Part shown: positions 1 through 11,200 of the stretch, in pieces | Layout of the letters: each line of letters opens with the position of its first letter | How positions within the stretch are numbered: the stretch's first letter is position 1 | Assembly: GCA_030267565.1 (NCBI GenBank) | Contig: BRXU01000038.1 | Coordinates: 372,001-436,000, forward strand | From: Pleodorina starrii | Lineage: Eukaryota > Chlorophyta > Chlorophyceae > Chlamydomonadales > Volvocaceae | Length of the DNA: 64,000 nucleotides | Reading direction: 5' to 3' | The notes under the pieces: generated by a model | Told to the model about the DNA's origin: nothing | The model's database searches: none | What the model saw: the letters and a program-made list of their open reading frames with translations, nothing else | Translations under genes and position numbers: made by a program

Positions 1-1
1 G

Positions 2-3000
2 AATGCTCACGGGCGAAGTCGCAAGTCGCCGGTGCATGGGCAGTGGACTTGCGCAAGCGGCGGAGCAATCGTTCCGCCAGTCATCGCGCGCGTCACGGCC
101 CCCCCGACCCCTACTGCCATCCCAGCTGGAGCTTCAAATATTCAAAGAGGCACAAATAAATGTGCCTCCATCACATCTGGGGAAGTGGCGACGGATGCGA
201 TCGTCAACCCAGCCAGCCGCAGCGTCAGCTCCGATACCGACGAAAGCGGCGGCGACCGCGACGGCGGCGGTCGCCGCCGCCTCCGCAGCAGCAGTAGCAC
301 CTCTGGGAGCACCGGCGTCGGGAGCAGCGGGAGCGGCGCCATCGACGGCTCTGAAGAGCGCCTTACTTTGGCGGAGTGCCGCCACTTCGTCAACCTCACA
401 AACGGCATCGAGGCGCTGCCGATGCTGGAGGAGCTCCAGCTGCCGTACAGGTAATGCCGGTCGCAACGCAGCAGCTGCCGTACAGTGGATGCCGTACATC
501 GGCGTCAGCGCTTGGCGCCGCACCCCTAGTTGGCTTCCCGGTACCCCGATCCGTCTGCGGCCTGTGGGCTGCCCGCTATCCGCTACCCCCGCTCTCGAGT
601 CCCGTCCAGCTCCGCAAGTGCTGTGATCACAGAGATGTGCGATCTCCTGTTGTTGTTGTTGTTGATCACAGAGATGTGCGATCTCCTGTTGTTGTTCCTC
701 CTGTTTGTTGGGTCTTTGTCGCTGCTCTGGGCTTCAGGCACTCGGAAGGACATGGCCGAGCCAGTGCGCCTGCGCGCCTCTGGAAGGACCCTTCGACTCC
801 GCGGCGGTGCGCCCGTCCCTTCAATCAAGCCTGTCAGTGTCCGTCAGCATCCCAAACCTACTCGGACCCCAGCTGGCTTTGTTTGCCTTGCTGGCGGTCA
901 CGAGTCCAGCCCCCCGTTCCCTGACGCCATCTCCGTCCCTCCGCTGCGGTGTCTTTTATTTCTTTCCTAACCCCCGCCCTGAGCCGTGCTGCACTCTGTG
1001 ACGGTAGCTGCTGTTGCTGCTGCTGCCGTAACGTTCGGGCCCTCGCTGCCGTACCCCCGTACTGTAACGCCCTCCGGCTGCAGCTTCGTGCGCATCCAAA
1101 GCACCGCTTGTGAGCAGCAGAACCTGGAGGTGCGTACGAGCAGCTGTGTGTATATGTGTATGTACGGCATCTGATTGTACGGTTTGATGATGCTTACCGT
1201 TTCAAAACAAGCAGCTACAGGGCTCTCATGTCCCGCCTTGGCCCCTGTCACCGTTCCTAATCAGGCTCTCATGTCCCGCCCTGGCCCCTGTCACCGTTCC
1301 TAATCAGGCCCTCGTGTCGGAGCTGGACGCAAACTTGCTGATCAGCCTGGCTCTAGGACACTGGTGGGTTTGGGGCGGCTGCGGTTGGCGGCTGAATGAC
1401 CCGTGGGTCTGTGGGCTGCATCCGATCGGGCGCCACCCGGTCGGGGCGACGATGCTTTCGGTTCCTCTCGCGCCTCGCGCTTGTTGGTCTCTGTCCTGAA
1501 CTGCAAACTGCGGCGAGCGGGGCGGGAGTCGATGCCCAACGGCTTTTTCCTCCGTACCCCTTGCGCAGCTGCCTGGTGTACGACTGCGGCAGCCGTGGCC
1601 GCGACGGCACTCCCCGGGCGCTCTGGTACGGCCTGGAATTCGTTCGGTATACCCTGTCCAAGGTACGACAGCGCGGCAAGGGTCAATCCACGCGGGAGCT
1701 CGGGGGGGCCGGGGCTGGGGCTGGTCGTTCGCATGAGCATCTGGTGGGGTGACCCTTCCTGTGGAGTACGGCCCAGGTACCGGTATTCAAATGCGGTGAG
1801 GCCTCCATAACCCCTCTATCTCTCACATACATCCACTCGCCTTCCCCTTCGCACCGGTCACCCCTTTTCTTCTACCTGTGATCCCTTCCGTCCTGTGATC
1901 CCTTCCGTCCTGTGATCCCTTCCGTCCTGTGATCCCTTCCGTCCTGTGATCCCTTCCGTCCTGTGATCCCTTCCGTCCTGTGATCCCTTCCGTCCTGTGA
2001 TCCCTTCCGTCCTGTGATCCCTTCCGTCCTGTGATCCCTTCCGTCCTTCCCTTCTTCCCTTCCCGTGATCTCCGTCTTGTCGCGGCCAGCTCTGGCTCCG
2101 GCAGCCCTGCCCCGCGCTGCTCCGCGGCAAAAACGTGGCCCGGAATTTCGACGCACACATCCGCAGCTTCCGGCAATCCACCGTTCGGCGGCTCCAGGTG
2201 CGCGGTGCGGGCACGGTGCGAGACACGGTGGGGCCACGGTGCGGAACAAGCAACAAGCGGGAGGGGAGTCAGGGGTGGGAGCGCGCGGCTGAAGCGCGGG
2301 TGAAGCGCGGTGCGCTGTCAGCAACAATGGAAATGGAAGCGGAGGACGTCCCAGCCGCGTCCCGGTGTGTGGGGGCCTGGGGCACGTTTCTCGATTTCGC
2401 TGCCTCTGCGTAGCGATAGCTGCCGACATGGAGGTGCGGAAACCGGAATGAGCAGCACGACTGCAGCAGCGCGGCACGGCACAGACCCTGCGCATCCCGC
2501 ACCTGAGACTTGACGGACCCGTCCACATACAATGTACGACGACGCCGTAGACCACATGCACACACACACACACACGTCCTCGCGTTGCTGTGCTGTAGTA
2601 CTACTCCAAGTACCTCCCACCGGGTTCCGGAGCGGGCGATCCGGCTGCCGCCAGTGGCGGCGGCGACGGCGGCGCCGGCGGCGGCATCCAGAGGCTTCGA
2701 CTGTACGGCGTTTTTCGCCCCACCGACCACGACCACGACGCCTCGCACTTCATTCGCCTCCTGCACCGGCACCAACTGCCAACGGTAACCACCTCCGGGC
2801 AACTACCGCCGTACCAACCGGCAGCCGCCGCCGCCGCCGCCACCGCCGCTGGCCAGCGGCAGCATGACACCGGAAAGGAGCTGTCCGGGCCTCCCACCGC
2901 TCTTCCTCGTCTTCCATCTGGAGAAGCCGCTCTCCAAAGCCGCGGCGGGGGCCTTGGGGAGTGTCTGCAGCAGTTGGAGGAGGAAGGGCGGCGGGAGCAG

Positions 3001-3408
3001 CAGCAGGAGCAGCAGGAGCAGCAGCTCGGTGTGTGGTCGCAGGGGCAGGAGCAGGAGCCGGGACAGGCGGGGTTGGTGGGAGCTTCAGGCGATGGTGGGT
3101 GCAGCGGTGGTGGTGGTAGTGGAGCAGCAAGCTGGGGAGCGGGGGCGTCACTGGGCGGGGCGGCCGATGGTGTGGGTGGTAGGGCCGATGGTGTTGGGGA
3201 TGGCGATGGGGAGGTTGTGTTGGCGAGGTACGGCTTCCGGCTGTTCCGGCGGGGGCTGTCGCCGGCGGAGTGGGCGGCGAGGGCGGAGGTGGAGGTGGCG
3301 GCTGCGGTGGCGGCGGCGAGGGCGGAGGTGGAGGTGGCGGCTGCGGTGGCGGCGCCGGAGGCGTGCGCGGCCGTCGGGGACATGCCAGGCGCCGGGGCCG
3401 TGTGTTGA
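2..3408 (+). CDS. Conserved plant/alga-type protein of unknown function, 5' truncated
   Basis: Exons 2-450 (open to the window edge, so the start lies upstream), 1084-1129, 1308-1363, 1569-1662, 2090-2197 and 2599-3408. All have GT-AG borders and the phases join in frame. The core reads in order LTLAECRHFVNLTNGIEALP, SFVRIQSTACEQQNLE, LDANLLISLALGH, VYDCGSRG, PRALWYGLEFVRYTLSK, LLRGKNVARNFDAHIRSF and YYSKYLPPGSG. This dense core resembles an uncharacterised Viridiplantae family that I remember only in outline, and I assign no function. The last exon has an Ala/Gly/Gln-rich tail of about 200 residues, including an imperfect duplication of ARAEVEVAAAVAA near 3280-3350. A Ser/Gly/Arg-rich linker fills most of the first exon. 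The exon chain is well supported; the family identity is not. Confidence 0.72.
624..696. repeat. Tandem duplication, 39-bp period
   Basis: TGATCACAGAGATGTGCGAT recurs 39 bp apart at 624 and 663, each followed by a TTG run. It lies in intron 1 of the first gene. Confidence 0.9.
943..976 (-). repeat. Dispersed intronic repeat, copy in gene 1
   Basis: Contains CTCCGCTGCGGTGTCTTTTA, a copy of the dispersed repeat whose other strand reads ACCGCAGCGGAGACGGAG. It sits in intron 1 of the first gene, antisense to it. Confidence 0.7.
1221..1349. repeat. 43-bp tandem repeat across a splice acceptor
   Basis: GGCTCTCATGTCCCGCC begins at 1221 and again at 1264. A diverged third start, GGCCCTCGTGTC, begins at 1307 and spans the first bases of exon 3. 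CTAATCAG, the acceptor used at 1307, is therefore preceded by an identical CTAATCAG one unit upstream. Confidence 0.85.
1878..2047. repeat. 17-bp minisatellite, about ten copies
   Basis: TGTGATCCCTTCCGTCC is repeated head to tail almost without change in the intron before exon 5 of the first gene. There are no spacers, so it is not a CRISPR array. Confidence 0.95.
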
Positions 3409-5245
3409 CTGGGATGACGCCAGGGTGGCTGCGGTGATGGTGTATGGGGGCTGGCGGACGCAGTCGCGGTACTGCGGCGCCGGCCCTGGAAAATCCCACA
3501 ACGTGGGGGGACGTCCTCGTAATTAGCACCGCAGCAGGCGGCTGGCGCAGGAGTACGACTCGGGTAGGGCTGCGAGCTGGGGCGTCACCGGTCCGTCGGG
3601 TTTGCACAGGCGAGGGATGGGGCCTTGCGGGGATGAGACCGTGAGGGTGGATGTACGGCACGCACGGTTACACGGCACGCACGGGCGTACCGGCGCTTGG
3701 GTGTTGTGCATAGCCTTCGGCGCAATCGGCGCAATCCGTTCTCATGTGTTCAGTCCCACGCATTCTCTGTTTTGTTTGTTTATTGCCTGACTGGCCATTT
3801 CCCGCAACTCCTGCAAGTTGGACCATGGGCGCTATGTTCGGGAAATTTGGGTCTGGAGGGGTCTGGAGCCCAGCGAAACTAAAAGTGCAGCTGCGGCCAA
3901 TGCTTCCACCAAAGGTGCAGAATCCCCCCCCCGGGATCATGCATCCGGAAATCGGCAGTGGCGGTCAGGGTTCTTCATAGGGCTGGGCTGAAATTTCCGT
4001 TGTCCCCGGAAGTCTGTAGGGTGTCCATTGGGGCCCCGCCCAAAAGTTAGCTTCGGGTTCCCATTTTTTGGGGGGGCGCCCCCGAAAATGTCGTAAACCA
4101 GTTTCGGGGTGGTGATTTGCGTCTTAGTCCGTAATCCCAAGATCTGCACTGGGTTAAACCCGGGATCCATAGGGGGACCTCTTGGGGCGTTTGGCAAACC
4201 GGTTTATCTAATAAAAACCGAGGAGCCGCCGCTCCTCGTCAGCCTCCGTTACCACCACCTCCATTTCATCCTCCTCCCCAACACCCTCCTCTGCGTCTGA
4301 GTCATCCTCAGACCTCCATGCTTAGCGGGCACTAAAGAAACAGCTGTGTATACAAAGACAAGTGCGGGTAATTATTGAGCGAAAGAGCGACAGTAATGTT
4401 ACTAAGCGGACAACAATCAATGTGTTAAGACTTGGAACTGGATGTATGAGAGAGTTCTGGTGGGGTCTTAAACTTGAAGTCCTGCCTTTCCGGGCCTTGC
4501 ACGGCAAACGCCGGCAACGGACGCCTCGGCATACGCTGGCATACGCGGCCAGGGCTGGCCAGGGGCGCCTTCGGCGCCCGAAACTCAGATCCTTGCAAAA
4601 TTAATTTTCGGTCTTCAAGGGGTTTCGGGTGGGCCCAAATATTTTTTTCGAGCAAATCTGAGAATTCCCAAAATAATTTGGGGGCCCAAATCGGGGTGAA
4701 GAACCCTGGCGGCAACGGGCTGCCAGCCCAACCGTTGCCCGAAGGGCGTTTCGACCAGCTGCCAACGTCCACACAAAACCCATTAACGGGGGCGCTATGT
4801 GCTATCGACTTTTGAAGGGGTTTTAGGCATGGAAGTGGTGGTCAAAATTACAGACGGTTCAGGAGGTAACCCTCTGGAGGTAACTGACACGTAGAGCACC
4901 GGGCCCTCGCAAACCCTTATACCGTACAGTATTGGACGAGCTCCCGACAAACAACACCCCAGCTGCCCCAATGCAGTAGAGTCAACATTAAAAATTATTG
5001 CAACTTGTCGGAAGCGTGCAGCATTATACCGTACATTCGCGGGCACTTTTCGCACGAGTACAATTATTAACATTTGTGCAGCTCAGTTTTGCGAGCCGGT
5101 CGTTTATCGGAGTTCCTAAATTAAATTCATTCGCGTCGAAGGCTTTGTTAAGGACTAGCTGCTGGCAAACAACCTCTTCAGCTGACGCAGTTCAAACTTA
5201 GTTCCCGACATTCCGATTGACATTGGGCTGCCGCATTGAGTCCTC
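3409..5245. other. Intergenic stretch, no supported gene
   Basis: Only short ORFs lacking recognisable motifs or consistent exon structure. Composition becomes more AT-rich from about 3800. Small palindromes such as GGCGCCTTCGGCGCC near 4565 are present. It probably holds the 3' UTR of the first gene and the promoter of the HET-ankyrin gene. Old transposon debris is possible but not demonstrated. Confidence 0.5.
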
Positions 5246-8200
5246 ATGGGTTGCGGAGCTTCTGTTCCGAAGGTAGTCAGTTTCGGTGGCTATGGCTGTC
5301 AAAGGACTCGTTTGGTCGCCATGCTTGAACTTATCCCGGTTCCATTCTTTTGGCTCTCTAGGCTGGGCAGAATCGGCCTATTGCATGGGTGGAAAGTACC
5401 GAGGTAAGATTGAACCAGGGCATAAGGGCAAGGCGTAGGCCATGGAATGTGTCCACTCTTCCACGAGACGCCCCTGAGCAGAGCCTTGGGTAACCAAGCC
5501 ATACCTGATTTGGTTTGTTGAAACGGACAAATGGATGGACCTCATGTCTTAAGGGCGCCGCCCGAGCTCTCCCTGCCCTTAAAACCCCCAACGCAAGCCT
5601 CAAGCACGAAACCCACCGAAGCGCCACCCCAATGGTTCCCGTCCACCCGCAACCTGCACGCGCACATGTGCGCCACCCTTCCTTTCAGTCGCCCCATCCT
5701 CTTCCTACTTCCCTCCCCCCTCCCGGCCTCCGTTCCACCTTGATTGTTCTCCCGGCCTGAATCCATCCACTTCGCAGAACCCCCTCGCCGGCATAGGCCC
5801 CTACAAGTCGCTGGGCGAGCTGCCCGTATGGATTTGTGACCTGCACAACAGCATGCCCTCCTGGCTCTCCCAGCCGCCCGTCCGACTGCTGAAGATCTCC
5901 AAGGTGCTCGCCTGGCAGCAGCTCAGGGTCTACGAGGACATTGTCGCGCTGTCGGGCTGCACAGAGCTGCCATACGCCGAGATCAGCGACGAGCTCTGGT
6001 CGCAGACCGCCGTCGTTTCCTGGCGCTGGGGCGCCGGCAAGCCCGCCAGCCGGCAGGGCGGCTTCACCCCCATGACCGACATCCAGTTCTCGCAGCTGCG
6101 CAAAGTCCTCACGGGCCTGAAGGAGCAGGGGGTGCACTACGTGTGGCTGGACTACTGCTGCGTGCCGCAGTACAGCGGCGGCGCGGCGGGCACGATGGTG
6201 GAGATCATGCGCAGCAAGATGTTTTACGCGCGCGCACGCGCCATGGTCATCATCCCGGCCTACGACACCGTCCCTGACGACGGCGTGACGCGCTTCGTGC
6301 TCACCAAGGCCGCGCGGCTGCTGCAGGACGGCGCCCACAAGATGGCGGAGCGCGGCCAGGCCGCCGACGCGATCTACGGCATCCTGCACCGCGGCTTCAT
6401 CGCCAACGGCAGCTACTTTTGCCGCATCTGGACGCTGGTGGAGCGCATGGCGCGTCACGGCCGCCCCGAGCTGCTGTGCCACTGGATCTCGCTGGAGGCC
6501 TGGCTGGGCATGGTCCTCGACGCCATGCGCAGGAGCGTCCCCGCCGCCACCGCCGCGGCGGCGGCCCTCGCCACCTCGACCTCTGTCCAGAGCGGCGGCG
6601 GCCGCCCGTCCGTCACTGCAGCCAGCCCCGGCTCGCCCGGAGCTGTCAGCAGCGCTCCATCCCGCAGCTCCATCATCGGGGGCGCTGGAGTTCAGGAGGC
6701 TGAGGACAGCACTGCGGTGCCTCAGGTGAGCGCCACATCGGCCACGGTCCTGCACAGCCCGGTCCGCAGTCCTGCACAGCACGGTCCTGCACAGTCCTGC
6801 ACAGCACGGTCCTGCACAGCCCCCCCCCGACGTCCCGGTCAGCCACAGCCCTGACGGGCCGGTCGGCCCGGTCAGCCTCAGCCACGGCTTGGTGGTTGAG
6901 TCCGTGAAAGCCTCTGATCGTTTCGTCCCTCTTCCCTCCGCGCTTGGGCTCCCGCGCCTCTCTCTCTCAAACCTGGAAAATGGAAGGGCTCTGTTCGGTC
7001 GGCATCGGCCTGCCCTCGCCCTGTCTTGCGCTGTCAGGTCTCTCCCATGAACTCCGACCCGAACTGCACCGCACAGCCCCTCCGAATAAAATAGCGCGCA
7101 TACCCTGAGGGCCCCGTCTCTCTCTCTCTGGTTCTCTCTCCAATCCCTGGCGTGTAGCTGCCCCCTCGCTTTCGCTGGAGAAAAGAACTCGAACCCGCTC
7201 ATCATTGTAGTGTAGCGCTGGATGTCAAACTTCATACATACTCTTCACCCACCCCGTGGATTACCCCCCCCCCCGTCCCGCGCCCACCCTCCCTGGATTC
7301 GCTGGCACACAGGTGTTCAAGGAGATGCTCGGTGAGGAGGCTGCCAAGTTGATGGACGCCATCGGGGGGCCCTGGGCGGCCGCCGTCAAGACGGGCAGCA
7401 TCCACCTGGCGGAGGGACTGGACGCCAAGCTGGCCACGCTGCTGGAGACGGCCACCGCTGCCTGGCACACGTCCAGGTGCGGATACCGGTACCTGGCGAC
7501 ATGCAGACTTTGGGCTCGGAGGGGGGGTTATCCACGTATAGGCCGGAGCCCGTAAACGGTATCAAATCAGACGGGCTCGGGAGGGAGGGGGTGGGGGTTC
7601 ACAGTGTACTTTTAGTGCACGGGCCACCGCCACATGTCTTGACGTCCAGGTGCGGATACGGTACTCAGGCGGCTGACCAGCTACCCAGCTCCTGGCCCTG
7701 GCCCAACTTCCCCCCTCTCGCCCAATCCTCCGTCTCATCCTTTTCTTACCCTTCCCGCGCACCCGCACCCCCAGCGTGCTGTACGACTCTCCCACCAAGT
7801 CGTGGCTGTTGGCCTACCTGGATGACGCCCACCTGGGCAAGTACGCCGCCTCCTCCACCGCCGACCGCATCTGGGCGGTGTACAGCTATTACTGCTGGAA
7901 GCATCTGGACCACCACGAGCCGCGACAGGTGGGTGCCTGCTGGGGCTGGTGCCTGCTGCTGCTGCTTGGTCTCTCGCCCTCGTTAGCCATGGTGCGGATG
8001 CCTGGTGCCTGCTGCTGCCGCTTGATGCCTCTCCCTCGTTAAACCCTCATAAAAAGGATGCACCGACATCGTCTCATTAGGCTTCCGCTCGCCGGCCTTC
8101 ACTCACTTTGCCGGTATTCCTTTCGTTGTCGTTCTGTCAGTTATCAGCGTCGCGCCGTTAGACTGTCCTTCTGTAACCCCATGGCCCCCCTCCCCGGTCC

Positions 8201-11200
8201 CTTCCGCATCATCTTTATTGCCCCCTCCACCCGGCCCCCTTACCTCCGCTACGGTATCGTTCTTGCGCCCCCCATACCCCCTACCCTTCTCTCTCGGGCC
8301 CACCCACCCCACCCGCCAACGCCGTCTCCTTCTCCGCTGCGGAAATCTCTTTATACCCCCCACAAAAAAGTCCCCTTCTCTCCGCTGCGGTATCGTTCCT
8401 GCGACCCCCATACCCCTTACCCTACCCTTCTCTCGGGCCCGCCCACCCCCAGGTCGTCGAGGCGCTGCAGGACCTAGGCCAGGTTGCCGGCGCCTCGCGC
8501 GTGGTGACCCTGCGCCTAGCCACCAAGCTGGACCTGGGCAAGTTCGTGCCTGCGGACGACCGCGATGAGAAGCTGTTTCGCGCGGCGGAGGTGGGCGACG
8601 TGGAGCAGGTCAACACAGCCATCAGGGCGGGCGGGAACGTACTCATGGCCAAGCCAACGCAGGTGTGGGGGCTTTAGCCGGCTGGCTGGGTGGCTGGGTG
8701 CGTGGGCGGGTGGGTGGGTGGATCAGTGGGTTACGGAAAGCGGGTGGGTGCGGGGGTGGGGGTGGGTTTGCGGAAAATGGAAGGGGGTTTAACGTAAGGC
8801 GGGGGGTTGGGTTACGGAAAGCGGGCGAAGCGAATGAGAGGGCGAATAACGGAGCGAAACGGGTGCAGGGGTGGGAGCTGGTGGGGGCGAATGAGGTCGA
8901 GCGGGTCATGGGATGGGGTGCTTCCTTTGGTTTTGACTTTGACGATCGGTGTGAAACACACGGTGGTGGGCATGGAACGGTGCGGCACGATGCGTGATGC
9001 GTGGCGTGGCTCCAAGTGTGGGGACTCCAAACGAACCACCCTTTCCGGGCTTTGCATCTCGGTGTGCCCAAGGCCCCCCCCATGCGTGTGTGTATGTATG
9101 TGCGTATGTGTGTATCGCAGGACGGCGCCACGCCGCTGTTCATGGCGGCCCAGAAGGGACACCTGGAGGTGGTGCGGGCGCTGGTGCGCGGCGGGGCGGG
9201 CCTCGACGCGGCAAAGACGGTGAGTGGAAACCTACGCTGGACCCCTATCTGGCCCCCCGACCCAAGCCCCCGAAACGGTCTGTCCTTGAATGCTCTCATC
9301 CGCGAGGTGCCCCCGGCCAATGCCCGGCCAACGCCCCTTTCACCCATCCGCTCCACCCACCCTTTCCCCGCTCCAACCCCCCACCCACCCACCGTTTCCC
9401 CGCTCCACCCGCCCTTTCACCCATTCGCAGAGCGGCTGCACGCCCCTCCACACCGCCGCCATGAACGGCCACACCGACGTGGTTCGATACCTGCTGGAGG
9501 CCGGCGCGAACAAGGACTCACAGTTCAATGTGCGTTAGGGCAGCGGGAGCGGCAGCAGCTGCCATTGAATCAGAATCAGGCGGTTGGGTCGGGTCAACAG
9601 GGAAGCGGAGTTGGGGGGGGGGTCAACAGGGCTTGCTGAGTTTACCGCGCGGTGCGCAGCGCATGGAGCGCACCGCCCCGCATGGAGCGCACCGCCCCGC
9701 CGTGCCGGCCCTCAGCCGCATGTGGAGTGTGCCCAGCGGCCCTGGCTGGGCGTCTGCTGACACGTCGCTGAACCCATTCGGCAACCCGGCGACCTTTGCC
9801 GCCGGCCTCTGCCCTCGCGCCCTTGCAGTCCTGTCCGATTTGAGTTTCTTGCCGCCGCCGCATGTGCATATGCGCGGATGCTGGCTGGTGCGGATGCCGT
9901 CTCCCCCACGGGCCGGCGCGGCGCCTCCCTCTTGGCCCCATTTTGGCTGTTTGCTGCAACCGGTTCCAACGCCCCTGCACACAACCAACCCTCCAGCCCC
10001 CCACCGCCGTCCTTTCCGCTCGCTGACTCGCGGTGCCTCGCACCTAGGCTCACGCCCACGCGCCGACCCGACCCCGCGCACGTACCCACCCACCATACCA
10101 TCCAACACAGGACGGCGCGACGCCTCTGTACGTGGCTGCGGAGAAGGGCAAGGTGGAGCCGCTCAAGCTGCTGCTTGAGGCGGGGGCGGACAAGAACGCG
10201 GCCCTCAAGGTAGGGTCCGTCCGTTTGGCCGGGGCGAGGCGCCGCCGGAAACGGACCAATCGTGGCTGGTTGCCTTCGGACATGGTATTGATTGACGCGC
10301 AGAGAGGTACAGAAACAAACACGGCGCTAAAAGTCCGTCGGTCCCCTTGGACCGGTCCGTCTTGGGGTCGGTGGTTCGCGGCAGCAGCGGCGACGGGCGG
10401 TGTGCAGGAGGCGGATTACGGCTGGGGCTGGGGACGCAGGGCACACACCTTTGGGTTTTGGGTTTTGGATGAAGGCTGTAGTTTGCCTTCGGGCTTTGGG
10501 TTTGATGTTCCGCCCGGCCGGCCCTCTTTGTTCTTGGGTGCGGGGGGTCGGGGGGCGGATCAGATTGCGGCGCGCAAGGTCGGTCCGTCCGTTTGGTCCT
10601 TTTGGATGGGGCAGCCAGAGAAGGGGCCATCGGACGGCTTGCCACGCAGCATACCCTCTCCGCGGCATATACCCTTTTCCCATGAACTGGACTGGTCTGG
10701 ACTCCCAAAGAGTCTGTGGCGGGGTGCGGTCAGGCGAGGTACGCTGTCGATTCGTTGTCCGTTGTGCGCTGTCGCTTGTCCGCCCCACTGCCGCCCCCCC
10801 CCCGTGAACCCGTTCCGACCTGCGCAGAAGGAGGGCCACACGCCGCTGTGCATCGCTGTGCTCAACCACCACACCGAGTGCGTGTGGACGCTCGTCAAGG
10901 CGGGCGTGGACATCAACCTGGCCCTCAAGGTGGGGCGAGTCGCGTGTGCGTAACTCCGTATGTATTATTATTATATATTATACCCTAAAACCCCTAAAAT
11001 CCTGAAAAACCTAAAACCCTGGCCTTCAAGGTAGCGCGAGTCGCGTGTGCGTATGTGGGGATTATGTGGGGCCACTGGTAACAACCAACGCCACAGACGT
11101 GCGGAGAGAAGGTTCAGTCATGTGTGAGCTGTGTGGGAGCTGTGGTTCGAGCGCGCCGATTAGCCTCCTACCATGTAAATGGCGTTCTCGTATACCAGCA

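Noticed and set aside
1878..2047. Regular 17-bp repeats as a CRISPR array
   Set aside because: Units are contiguous with no variable spacers, and the genome is eukaryotic. The same applies to the 30-bp array at 32133-32393.
5685..7235. 516-codon minus-strand ORF opposite the HET exon
   Set aside because: Antisense shadow: composition is Arg/Ala/Gly-rich and the + strand has clear domain motifs.
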